The notes: generated by a model not told the origin, from the sequence alone. DNA of 10,655 nt from Candidatus Collierbacteria bacterium RIFOXYD1_FULL_40_9 (GCA_001776275.1 MFAQ01000012.1:7492-18146), one strand, 5' to 3'; counted from the first letter of the stretch, positions 1 to 5,571 are shown. Numbers and translations: made by a program.

Positions 1-2
1 TA

Positions 3-44
3 GTAATGGTCCCGAAAATAAGTTCGAATTTCGTTATAACAGAC
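3..44 (+). pseudogene. 3' end of a second serine recombinase gene (partial, cut by window edge)
   Basis: Codons from position 3 read VMVPKISSNFVITD. This matches the C-terminal part of the intact recombinase downstream (IFVQNIGSNFFLKD, around residues 453-466) in the same codon phase. By hand alignment, bases 9-45 match 1581-1617 at 27 of 37 positions. The similarity stops where the 70-bp repeat begins (44), about 12 codons earlier than the repeat begins in the intact gene. The frame has no stop and stays open into the downstream recombinase. I infer a tandem recombinase relative whose body lies left of the window, possibly truncated by the repeat. A short local duplication of the gene end is the alternative. 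Confidence 0.5.
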
Positions 45-113
45 AACAGAAAGGGATTCCCCGTCCGTTTTCGGGGTAGTCGCCCGCGCGCCCGCCCACG
101 CGCGGAGCGATGC
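44..113 (+). repeat. Left copy of 70-bp GC-rich inverted repeat
   Basis: Bases 44-113 are the exact reverse complement of 1650-1719, with no mismatch over 70 bp. After two mismatches (114-115) pairing resumes for seven more bases to 122. The repeat is 49 G/C out of 70, clearly richer than its surroundings. It contains two internal hairpins: CCCCG/CGGGG at 59-63 and 72-76, and a 7-bp CCGCGCG/CGCGCGG stem at 84-90 and 99-105 with an 8-nt loop. With its partner it brackets the serine recombinase gene. It could be a terminal inverted repeat, an inversion site or a REP-like element. No target-site duplication was found outside it. Confidence 0.95.
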
Positions 114-173
114 TCAGGGCTTAATAATCTGTATCTTTCAAAAAACGACAGAAAACGCAAAAATGAATTCGGT

Positions 174-193
174 AAAACTTCTGCGGAAGTTTT
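174..193 (+). other. Hairpin upstream of the recombinase start
   Basis: AAAACTTC (174-181) pairs perfectly with GAAGTTTT (186-193) around a TGCG tetraloop. It lies 25 bases before the recombinase ATG. The outer A/T pairs look like those of an intrinsic terminator, but the bases after the stem are GGG rather than a T-tract. It may terminate transcription coming from the upstream recombinase remnant, or serve as a binding site controlling the recombinase. A possible -10 (TATGGT at 202-207 or TTAAAT at 207-212) follows it, which would place the hairpin in the promoter's upstream region. Confidence 0.5.
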
Positions 194-218
194 GGGTAAT
201 CTATGGTTAAATGAATGT

Positions 219-1847
219 ATGACAAAGTACATTGTGTACTGCCGTAAGTCCACCGATGAAAAGGACAGACAAGTCCTCTCCATCGAAGCACAGATTGCCG
301 AGCTAAAAGAATTCGCCAAGAGGGAGAAGCTTCATATCGTCGAAACACTTGTAGAGAGTAAAACTGCCAAAGAGCCAGGCAGATTAGTCTTTCAGCAAAT
401 GATGAAGCTTCTCCAGTCCGGTCAAGCCAACGCCATACTTTCATGGCACCCAGATAGACTGGCCAGAAACTCGGTCGATGGAGGACAAATCATCTACCTC
501 GTCGATACAGGCGTAATTGTCGACCTCAAGTTTCCCTCGTTTTGGTTTGAAAACACACCGCAAGGCAAGTTTATGCTCAATATCGCTTTTGGCCAGTCTA
601 AATACTATGTCGACAACCTCTCAGAGAATGTTAAGCGAGGTAATCGCCAAAAGTTACGCAATGGCGTTTGGCCGAACAAAGCTCCTCTTGGCTACAAGAA
701 CATCGTGGAGAACAAATCGATTGACATCGATCCAGAAGAAGCCAAAGTCGTCAGAAAATCTTTTGAAATGTTTGCTGATGGCAAATACTCTTTCATTCAT
801 ATTGCTTGCTTCATGGCACAGGGGGGAATAACGAGCGCCATGGGGAAGCCTTTGAAGATTGATCAGATCAAAAGTATGCTCCAGAAAAAATTCTACATCG
901 GCACCATGGAATTTAACGGCGAAGAATTCAAGGCTTCCCACTCCACTTTCATCAGCAAACAACTATTTGAAAGAGTCCAAAGTAACATTCAAAAATTTTC
1001 TAGACCAAGAGAATTGAGTCACGACTTTGCTTTTTCCGGTTTGATGCGGTGTGGGGAGTGCGGCGCTACCATCACGGCTGAGCAACATATGAAGCACTAC
1101 AAAAGAACAAATCGAACAATTAAATATATCTACTACCGCTGTACAAAGAAAATTAAGCCCTGTTCTCAACCGTATCTGGAAGAAAACAAGCTCTTTGGTC
1201 AATTGAAGAGTGAGATTGGCTCCTCCGCCCTCCCCAAATCTTGGCAACCTGAGTGGAAAACTCGTCTGGCGCAGGATAAAGTCCTGGCGGACAAATCCAA
1301 GGAAAAAGTTCTCGCCCTGCTTCACTCCCAAACCGAAAGCTTTGATACCAAACTCAATGTTTTACTCGATGGATATCTGGACGGCACGGTTGACTCCGAC
1401 ATCTACAAGGCCAAAAAGAGTCAGTTGTTCCAAGAAAAGCTCAAGATTGAGCAACAGATATCCAAAACGGAAGAAGAAGGTTGTAGTTGGCTCGAACCTT
1501 TTTCTAAGTTTGTAAATAGCGCCATACTGGCGCAAAAAATCGCGCGCAAGGGTTCCGTGGACTCAGATCTGCAGATCTTCGTCCAAAACATCGGTTCGAA
1601 CTTCTTTTTGAAAGACAGACAGATTATGGTGGAATGGGAAAAGCCCTTCGCATCGCTCCGCGCGTGGGCGGGCGCGCGGGCGACTACCCCGAAAACGGAC
1701 GGGGAATCCCTTTCTGTTGCCCAGCTAGGATTCGAACCTAGATATACGGATTCAGAGTCCGCAGTCCTACCATTAGACGACCGGGCAATGGTGGGTAAAT
1801 TATACCTTGGCAACGATGTTTTTGCGGTGACGGCCTTTTTCGGCTGA
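219..1847 (+). CDS. Large serine recombinase (resolvase/recombinase/zinc-ribbon), C-terminus read through tRNA-Gln
   Basis: Site-specific DNA recombinase of 542 residues. The N-terminal resolvase domain (about 1-150) begins YCRKS with the likely nucleophile Ser11 and has the arginine motif DRLARN (R80, R83). A Recombinase domain follows (about 155-255), then a zinc ribbon with C278/C281 and C308/C315, then a charged helical stretch (about 345-420) as in large serine recombinases. I chose ATG 219 because the YCRKS motif starts seven residues later; the frame is open upstream to the window edge, but that part includes repeat sequence. No Shine-Dalgarno is seen. The normal-looking body ends near residue 477 (VEWEKPF). 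The rest is encoded by the right 70-bp repeat (478-501), by tRNA-Gln in antisense (about 500-523), and by the antisense 3' end of hpt. The family moves or inverts DNA between short att sites; the gene's position between inverted repeats suggests these as candidates. Confidence 0.92.
   Translation: MTKYIVYCRKSTDEKDRQVLSIEAQIAELKEFAKREKLHIVETLVESKTAKEPGRLVFQQMMKLLQSGQANAILSWHPDRLARNSVDGGQIIYLVDTGVIVDLKFPSFWFENTPQGKFMLNIAFGQSKYYVDNLSENVKRGNRQKLRNGVWPNKAPLGYKNIVENKSIDIDPEEAKVVRKSFEMFADGKYSFIHIACFMAQGGITSAMGKPLKIDQIKSMLQKKFYIGTMEFNGEEFKASHSTFISKQLFERVQSNIQKFSRPRELSHDFAFSGLMRCGECGATITAEQHMKHYKRTNRTIKYIYYRCTKKIKPCSQPYLEENKLFGQLKSEIGSSALPKSWQPEWKTRLAQDKVLADKSKEKVLALLHSQTESFDTKLNVLLDGYLDGTVDSDIYKAKKSQLFQEKLKIEQQISKTEEEGCSWLEPFSKFVNSAILAQKIARKGSVDSDLQIFVQNIGSNFFLKDRQIMVEWEKPFASLRAWAGARATTPKTDGESLSVAQLGFEPRYTDSESAVLPLDDRAMVGKLYLGNDVFAVTAFFG
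1650..1719 (-). repeat. Right copy of 70-bp GC-rich inverted repeat, abutting tRNA-Gln
   Basis: Exact reverse complement of 44-113. Its hairpins fall at 1658-1679 and 1687-1704. The outer end overlaps the last three bases of the minus-strand tRNA-Gln gene (1717-1719), so the repeat follows directly on the tRNA 3' end. It is also in-frame coding sequence for the tail of the recombinase. The base after 1719 has no counterpart at the left copy, so the repeat end is sharp. Tyrosine integrases usually pick tRNA 3' ends; a serine recombinase neighbour here is less expected outside CPR-like genomes. Confidence 0.95.
1717..1787 (-). tRNA. tRNA-Gln (anticodon CUG)
   Basis: On the minus strand all cloverleaf arms can be drawn. 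The acceptor stem is TGCCCGG/CTGGGCA with one G-T pair, followed by discriminator A at 1717. The D arm contains AATGGTA, the anticodon stem is GCGGA/TCCGT, and the T arm is CTAGG-TTCGAAT-CCTAG. The anticodon loop CTCTGAA gives CUG (bases 1755-1753), which reads the glutamine codon CAG. The gene is 71 nt with no encoded CCA (CAG follows). A TATAAT lies 11 bases upstream at 1799-1804, so it may have its own promoter or be co-transcribed behind hpt. The recombinase frame crosses it in antisense. Confidence 0.95.
1799..1804 (-). promoter_or_regulatory. Probable -10 element of tRNA-Gln
   Basis: The minus strand reads TATAAT here, 11 bases before the tRNA 5' end, a spacing that puts the start point about 5 bases upstream of the mature tRNA. 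The hexamer overlaps the TAA stop of hpt (1800-1802). No good -35 was found. Confidence 0.5.
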
Positions 1848-2369
1848 GTCTAGACCGAAGCCTTCTAACCACTTATCTGGAACAGAGAAACCGACAAAGT
1901 CGATAGGCACTTCTATTTCACGCCGGTCTGGTTTGGATAGAAAGGCGCAGGTCTTGAGTGACTTAGGATTTCTGGTGGCGAGCAGATCCAATAGCTTAGC
2001 AAAGCTATAACCCGTATCAACAATATCTTCGACTAACAAGACGTTTCTATTGGTAATATCTATATTCAAGTCTTTGTCGATTCTGGGCGAGCGGCTTGAC
2101 TCGTATGAACCACCGTAACTGGAGACAGCAACAAAGTCGATTTCGAGATCGGGGAAATATTCGTAAAGCTCCCGAACTAGATCGGCAGTAAAAATAAAAC
2201 CACCACGTAAGACACAGACAACTAATAAATTATCAACTGGGAACTGAACTGCAATCTCTTTGGCTAACTCGACTACTCTGGACTTTATAATTTCCTCTGA
2301 AAGTAATTCCTCCCATGCTGGCTTTGATGAATTCTCAGTCACATAGTTAGTATATACTCTGGCTGGCAT
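1800..2369 (-). CDS. hpt: Hypoxanthine phosphoribosyltransferase
   Basis: Cytoplasmic purine salvage enzyme that joins hypoxanthine (often also guanine) to PRPP to give IMP or GMP. The 189-residue length is normal for the family. Visible motifs are the LRGGF loop (54-58), the SSYG segment (83-86), the PRPP-binding motif LLVEDIVDTG (111-120) with the acidic pair E114-D115, the purine-side lysine in FLSKPDRR (K146), and the late segment DKWLEGFGLD (165-174). The ATG at 2369 is shared with the -10 of the divergent kinase gene, so the two start regions overlap. No Shine-Dalgarno is seen. Its last 48 bases overlap the recombinase frame on the other strand, and tRNA-Gln follows it on the same strand. 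Confidence 0.93.
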   Translation of the reverse strand: MPARVYTNYVTENSSKPAWEELLSEEIIKSRVVELAKEIAVQFPVDNLLVVCVLRGGFIFTADLVRELYEYFPDLEIDFVAVSSYGGSYESSRSPRIDKDLNIDITNRNVLLVEDIVDTGYSFAKLLDLLATRNPKSLKTCAFLSKPDRREIEVPIDFVGFSVPDKWLEGFGLDSAEKGRHRKNIVAKV

Positions 2370-2374
2370 ATAAT
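2369..2374 (+). promoter_or_regulatory. -10 element placed for a leaderless transcript (P-loop kinase gene)
   Basis: TATAAT followed by six bases and then ATG 2381. Initiation 6-7 bases past the hexamer would fall on the start codon itself, so the mRNA would have no leader. No Shine-Dalgarno is present. The same spacing recurs at other genes in the window. Confidence 0.6.
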
Positions 2375-2380
2375 TTAGTA

Positions 2381-2917
2381 ATGAAAAGTGAAAATAACAA
2401 AAAAAGTTACTTGATAACAGGAGTTTCTGGATCTGGAAAGTCGACTGTGTGTAAGGAACTTAAAAAAAGGAATTTTGAGGCACATGACGTTGAGGATATT
2501 GATGGTTTGTTTGAGATGTACCATAAAGGGACAAATAAAATTTTTGAAGAGTACGATAACGCAAACCCTGAACATATCAAGGGTGCGGAATGGAACTGCG
2601 ATATTGATAAACTTAAAAAGTTAATAGTCGCCCAGAAAAGTGAGATAGCATTTTATTGTGGAATTGCTTCGAATATGAATGAAGTAGTTGGTCTTTTTGA
2701 CAAATTTTTTGTGTTGAAGTCAAGCAAAGTATCGTTGAACAACAGGCTAAAAAACAGAGAAGGAACTGATGATATAGGAAACAACCAAAAAGGGAGAGAC
2801 GTTGTACTGGGATGGAAAGACTGGTGGGAAGAAGAAATGCAAAAACAGGGTGGAATTTTAATTGAAGCAAATGATAGTTCTGAAAATATTACTAACGATA
2901 TTTTGGGAATGATATGA
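2381..2917 (+). CDS. P-loop kinase-like protein (AAA/shikimate-kinase-like fold)
   Basis: A 178-residue cytoplasmic protein with a clear Walker A loop, GVSGSGKST at residues 14-22, right after a short beta strand (YLITG). The next segment, KRNFEAHDVEDIDGL, resembles the acidic substrate-side segment of small nucleoside/shikimate kinases. A later strand FYCGIASNMNE and an FDKFFVLKSS...NNRLKNREGT segment match the layout of small P-loop phosphotransferases, with the arginine region acting as lid. The substrate is not identifiable; a small metabolite or nucleoside is plausible. Its stop overlaps the NUDIX start by 4 bp (ATGA), so the two are probably translationally coupled. Confidence 0.75.
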   Translation: MKSENNKKSYLITGVSGSGKSTVCKELKKRNFEAHDVEDIDGLFEMYHKGTNKIFEEYDNANPEHIKGAEWNCDIDKLKKLIVAQKSEIAFYCGIASNMNEVVGLFDKFFVLKSSKVSLNNRLKNREGTDDIGNNQKGRDVVLGWKDWWEEEMQKQGGILIEANDSSENITNDILGMI

Positions 2918-3357
2918 GTTCTGGAGAAAGATTTAGACCAAAGTCGGCAACTTACTTGATGCTACTGAAAGATAATCAAATATTGCTTTTGAGGAGGTTT
3001 AACACTGGCTGGATGGATGGGATGTACAGCCTTATCTCTGGACACTTGGATGGAAATGAGTCTGTACACGAAGCTATGATTAGAGAAGCATATGAGGAGG
3101 CTGTGATTGTTATAAAAGAAGGAGACCTGATACCGGCAACAGTGATTCACCGCAAAGCCCCAGACGAAGAGTATATAGATTTTTTCTTTGTAACTACCAA
3201 GTGGGAAGGAGAAATAGTTATAGGTGAGCCGAATAAATGTGATGCAATGGATTGGTATCCTGTTGACAACTTGCCAGATAATACCTTGCCATACATTAAA
3301 GTGGCGCTGGAAAACTACATAAATAAAATTGCTTTTTCTGCGGAGGGGTGGAGATAA
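2914..3357 (+). CDS. NUDIX hydrolase
   Basis: A 147-residue NUDIX-fold pyrophosphohydrolase. The NUDIX box runs from G43 to I65: G43, E49, then R57-E58 and E61-E62, which bind the metal. The usual final glycine is replaced by V64, so the loop is slightly atypical. The strand KSATYLMLLKDNQILLLRR and the LISGHLDGNES turn are typical of MutT-like members that act on nucleoside di- or triphosphates, but the substrate cannot be read off. It starts inside the kinase gene's last codons (ATGA overlap) with no separate promoter. The M14-type gene follows 24 bases later with its own -10-like box. Confidence 0.9.
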   Translation: MSSGERFRPKSATYLMLLKDNQILLLRRFNTGWMDGMYSLISGHLDGNESVHEAMIREAYEEAVIVIKEGDLIPATVIHRKAPDEEYIDFFFVTTKWEGEIVIGEPNKCDAMDWYPVDNLPDNTLPYIKVALENYINKIAFSAEGWR

Positions 3358-3369
3358 AGTGGGAGAACG

Positions 3370-3375
3370 TAAAAT
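3370..3375 (+). promoter_or_regulatory. -10-like element six bases before the M14 peptidase start
   Basis: TAAAAT, six bases, then ATG 3382, the same geometry as at 2381 and 4539. A GGAG at 3362-3365 is too far from the ATG to act as a Shine-Dalgarno. The gene may be both co-transcribed with the NUDIX gene and independently started as a leaderless mRNA. Confidence 0.4.
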
Positions 3376-3381
3376 AAACAA

Positions 3382-4059
3382 ATGAGAAAATATCAGACAA
3401 GCGAGCCTAGCCTTTTTTATTACCAAACTGGGGAGAACCCTAGGTTATTGATTCATACCGGGACACACGGTGACGAGTATGAAGTAATTGATTTGGTGAT
3501 GGAGGCTGTAAAAAAGTATGAAGATTATTTACCTTCGTTTGTTTTTGTGCCGGTTGTATCCCCTAGTGCAGTGGCTAAACGCACTAGAAATAACGGGAGA
3601 GGAATAGATATGAACAGAGAGTTTTATTCTGACTCTGACGACAAAGAGGTTGTTGCCAACATTGAAATATTGGAGAACAAGGAGTTTGATTTGTTTGTAT
3701 CTTTTCATGAAGATCCGGGAAGCTCCTTTTACTATATATATGATGTGAAGTTTTCTGACCGTGTTGACGAGCTGGTTTTGGCACATAACAAAAAAGTAAG
3801 TGATATGGGAGTAGAGCTTTTGAATGGAGTTGATGACCCCGATGATGACTTTTTGGGATATGAGTTTGTAGATGGCTACCTGAAACTTACTCACCGTGAA
3901 GAGTATGATGACGACGGTACGGTTTCGGCTTGGGTACTTAACCGAAGAAAAGCGTCTGAGTATTATTGCCCGGAAATACCAGGACTTGTGGATATTGCGA
4001 CCAAGAGAAAAATTGTTGAAACTTTTTTTGAGAAAGTTTTGGTAGAGCGTTATAAGTAA
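3382..4059 (+). CDS. M14-type zinc metallopeptidase / succinylglutamate desuccinylase-aspartoacylase-like
   Basis: A 225-residue zinc hydrolase of the carboxypeptidase-A superfamily. The zinc ligands are visible in order: HTGTHGDE gives H29 and E32, and SFHED gives H109. The substrate-binding motif RGIDMNREF (R73, N78, R79) matches the conserved N-R pair of AstE/AspA and M14 proteins. EYYCPEIPG near the C-terminus offers E198 as a candidate general base. There is no signal peptide, so it is probably cytoplasmic. The family removes C-terminal residues or N-acyl groups; which one applies here is not determinable. It follows the kinase-NUDIX pair on the same strand and ends 17 bases from the convergent SRPBCC gene. 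Confidence 0.8.
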   Translation: MRKYQTSEPSLFYYQTGENPRLLIHTGTHGDEYEVIDLVMEAVKKYEDYLPSFVFVPVVSPSAVAKRTRNNGRGIDMNREFYSDSDDKEVVANIEILENKEFDLFVSFHEDPGSSFYYIYDVKFSDRVDELVLAHNKKVSDMGVELLNGVDDPDDDFLGYEFVDGYLKLTHREEYDDDGTVSAWVLNRRKASEYYCPEIPGLVDIATKRKIVETFFEKVLVERYK

Positions 4060-4076
4060 ATCTTTTCCCCTTGGAA

Positions 4077-4499
4077 TTAGACTTTTAATTTATTTTCGGT
4101 GTAGTTTTTGAAATTATTAAGAATGGCTTGCCAACCGTCCCTTTGGAGTTTTTCACTATTTTCTGATTCGGTTTCGAAGATTTCGATGATTTTGGTGGAG
4201 TTTTCCGACTGCCTCTCGAAAATAATTTGGACTTGGCGTTTGTCGTCTAGTTCGTAGTTGATTTCTTTTAGATTGTCGATTTGGGTATAGGTGCCAGAGA
4301 AGTTAAAACTATTACTTCCGTCTTTGGCTGCCATAGTGTAGCTAAAGCGTCCACCAACAACTAAGTTGTTTTCGGCTTTGGGACAGTGCCAGTCTGTGCT
4401 TGCATGATTCCAGTGAATAATGTCTTGGGGAGTTGTCCAAGATTGCCAGACTGTTTCGACTGGTAACTTTACTACAACCTCTACTGTGATTGTGGACAT
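4077..4499 (-). CDS. SRPBCC / AHSA1-domain protein
   Basis: A 140-residue protein of the START-like (Bet v1) fold, close to the AHSA1 family named after the Hsp90 co-chaperone Aha1. Family signatures include the early VETVWQSWTTPQDIIHWN, the VGGRFSYTMAAKDGS hairpin, FNFSGTYTQI, and the C-terminal DGWQAILNNFKNY. These folds bind hydrophobic ligands or assist other proteins; no enzyme activity is implied. I chose ATG 4499 rather than a start 13 codons upstream because the family begins here and a TATAAT sits six bases before it. It is divergent from the small membrane protein gene. Confidence 0.88.
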   Translation of the reverse strand: MSTITVEVVVKLPVETVWQSWTTPQDIIHWNHASTDWHCPKAENNLVVGGRFSYTMAAKDGSNSFNFSGTYTQIDNLKEINYELDDKRQVQIIFERQSENSTKIIEIFETESENSEKLQRDGWQAILNNFKNYTENKLKV

Positions 4500-4505
4500 C
4501 CTTAT

Positions 4506-4511
4506 ATTATA
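4506..4511 (-). promoter_or_regulatory. -10 element for leaderless AHSA1-domain gene
   Basis: The minus strand reads TATAAT, then ATAAGG, then ATG 4499. The AAGG directly against the start codon is too close for a ribosome-binding site. Spacing matches the other leaderless-type starts and supports the shorter start. Confidence 0.6.
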
Positions 4512-4526
4512 GTGTTGTTTTTGTAA

Positions 4527-4532
4527 TATGAT
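4527..4532 (+). promoter_or_regulatory. -10-like element for the small membrane protein gene
   Basis: TATGAT followed by six bases and ATG 4539, with no Shine-Dalgarno. It lies back to back with the minus-strand TATAAT at 4506-4511, making a compact divergent promoter region. Confidence 0.5.
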
Positions 4533-4538
4533 ATACAT

Positions 4539-4769
4539 ATGAAAAAGAAAGTTTTTGTGACACCAAAAGGAGAGAAAATAATTGTTAAAAATAAAAACTA
4601 CAACAAAAATGGAGACTCTGGTGCACTCTATGGACTTGGGGTGGTGGGGGCATTGTTTTACTTTTTGCAGGACGCTAAGGGCCTTGAGATGATTTTGTGG
4701 GCGATAGGAAAGGCAGTTTTTTGGCCTGCAGTGCTCATATATAAGGTGTTTACTATGTTGAATCTGTAA
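4539..4769 (+). CDS. Small membrane protein, unrecognised
   Basis: A 76-residue protein I do not recognise. The first ~26 residues are basic and polar (MKKKVFVTPKGEKIIVKNKN). Two hydrophobic stretches follow, around residues 29-44 and 51-74, broken by the charged QDAKGLE. This suggests two membrane passes or one pass plus an amphipathic segment, with the basic N-terminus in the cytoplasm. The stop is one base before the GTG of the MazG-like gene, so the pair is likely one transcript. The start is supported by the adjacent -10-like box and the divergent AHSA1 gene upstream. Confidence 0.65.
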   Translation: MKKKVFVTPKGEKIIVKNKNYNKNGDSGALYGLGVVGALFYFLQDAKGLEMILWAIGKAVFWPAVLIYKVFTMLNL

Positions 4770-4770
4770 A

Positions 4771-5142
4771 GTGAAAATTCAAAAGAAAATTAAGGGCTAC
4801 TTAAAGGCTCGTAGATGGCTAAACCTGAAACCAGCTGACGTTGCTAAATCTATATCTATAGAGTCGGCTGAGCTTCTGGAGCACTTTCAGTGGTCTAGCC
4901 CAAGCAGGGCAGAAGTTTTGGAGAACCATGAACTTCTCAAAAAAATTAGGACTGAGCTAGCTGACGTAATGATTTATTGTTTTGATATGGCGGTAATCCT
5001 CAAATTTGACGCGTTGAAAGCTGTAAGGGAAAAAATAAAACACATTGAAAGAAAGTACCCAGCAAAACTTATGAGGTCTGCTGTTGCGAACCGCGACTAC
5101 TGGGAAATAAAAAAGAAATATAGAAGAGAAGGTATAAATTGA
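4771..5142 (+). CDS. MazG-like nucleotide pyrophosphohydrolase
   Basis: A 123-residue all-alpha NTP pyrophosphatase. The family metal-binding pattern is clear: E31 and E34 in SIESAELLEHFQW, then E62 and D65 in TELADVMIYCFD. The late KIKHIERKYP segment is also typical. Such enzymes hydrolyse non-canonical or excess (d)NTPs to monophosphates and pyrophosphate in the cytoplasm. The length fits the single-domain dCTPase/RS21-like subgroup rather than full-length MazG. The start is GTG, one base after the preceding stop, with no Shine-Dalgarno, so translation probably depends on the upstream gene. Confidence 0.85.
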   Translation: MKIQKKIKGYLKARRWLNLKPADVAKSISIESAELLEHFQWSSPSRAEVLENHELLKKIRTELADVMIYCFDMAVILKFDALKAVREKIKHIERKYPAKLMRSAVANRDYWEIKKKYRREGIN

Positions 5143-5169
5143 AAACTGGAAATAGATTGTTTTTGAGGA

Positions 5170-5191
5170 AAGACGGAGAGAACTCCGTCTT
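5170..5191. terminator. Convergent-region hairpin, probable bidirectional terminator
   Basis: A perfect 9-bp stem AAGACGGAG/CTCCGTCTT closes on an AGAA loop in the 60-bp gap between the MazG-like gene (plus) and the 100-aa gene (minus). No T-run follows directly on either strand; the nearest on the plus strand is the six T's starting at 5206-5207. Position and stem strength favour a terminator or 3'-end-protecting hairpin. Confidence 0.55.
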
Positions 5192-5202
5192 AGACTTACT
5201 AA

Positions 5203-5505
5203 CTATTTTTTCGAAAAGGAGAATGTAGCATCGTAGGTTTCGTTGTAACCAGGCTTATCGTAGTCGACTTTCCAGCCGGCTTTTTCGAAGATATCTTCGA
5301 TGTCCAACCAACCATTTTTGTAGATGTCTTCAGGTTTTAGACCCTTTTTGACCATGCGAGCAACGACATCCTTCTGCTTGAAGCTTGCATATCCACCCAA
5401 AAAATTCTCGGCAATCAGCTCATTGAAAGCTTCAATGGCGGCATCTGGGATTAGAGTTTTCTTGAGACTTACAACTTCTTTGGGGGTAACTGGTTTAGTA
5501 GCCAC
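5203..5505 (-). CDS. Conserved hypothetical protein, 100 aa
   Basis: A soluble 100-residue protein. The central part (IPDAAIEAFNELIAENF, then SFKQKDVVARMVKKG) looks helical. The C-terminal part (WLDIEDIFEKAGWKVDYDKPGYNETYDATFSFSKK) looks like a helix followed by beta strands. I have seen similar short proteins ending in a YDKPGYNE-type motif in phage, plasmid and bacterial genomes, without an assigned function. The start is GTG 5505, supported by a Shine-Dalgarno five bases upstream and a promoter about 40 bases upstream. This is the most classical expression signal in the window and suggests strong or regulated expression. Confidence 0.8.
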   Translation of the reverse strand: MATKPVTPKEVVSLKKTLIPDAAIEAFNELIAENFLGGYASFKQKDVVARMVKKGLKPEDIYKNGWLDIEDIFEKAGWKVDYDKPGYNETYDATFSFSKK

Positions 5506-5510
5506 TTTTT

Positions 5511-5518
5511 CTCCTTTT
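5511..5518 (-). promoter_or_regulatory. Shine-Dalgarno of the 100-aa gene
   Basis: The minus strand reads AAAAGGAG, five bases before GTG 5505. It fixes the GTG start and contrasts with the many leaderless-type starts nearby. Confidence 0.8.
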
Positions 5519-5542
5519 GTCAGAGGGCGAAACGACTTACTT

Positions 5543-5571
5543 AGTGTAGCACAAACACTTTAAATATGCAA
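5543..5571 (-). promoter_or_regulatory. Sigma70-type promoter of the 100-aa gene
   Basis: On the minus strand TTGCAT (5566-5571) and TACACT (5543-5548) are separated by exactly 17 bases, close to the sigma70 consensus. The expected start point is near 5536, giving a leader of about 30 nt that carries the Shine-Dalgarno. Confidence 0.7.

Noticed and set aside
20..30. TTCGAA near the left end as a T-loop of a duplicated tRNA
   Set aside because: The five flanking bases on each side do not pair, and the hexamer is explained by the SNF codons shared with the recombinase gene.
2..79. Alternative frame ending NKFEFRYNRQQKGIPRPFSG before TAG at 77-79, as the end of an upstream gene
   Set aside because: The other frame (from position 3) matches the downstream recombinase C-terminus in sequence and codon phase, so this one is probably a shadow.
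6..218. Long N-terminal extension of the recombinase starting at ATG 6
   Set aside because: It encodes the tail of an upstream recombinase and the GC-rich repeat, not part of a resolvase domain; the catalytic motif starts right after ATG 219.
38..1725. Target-site duplication outside the inverted repeats
   Set aside because: Bases just left of 44 and right of 1719 share no direct repeat longer than chance.
1421..1813. Minus-strand 130-residue frame containing SSNGRTADSESVYLGSNPS
   Set aside because: This peptide is the sense translation of the tRNA-Gln gene and the antisense of the recombinase; a known type of spurious frame.
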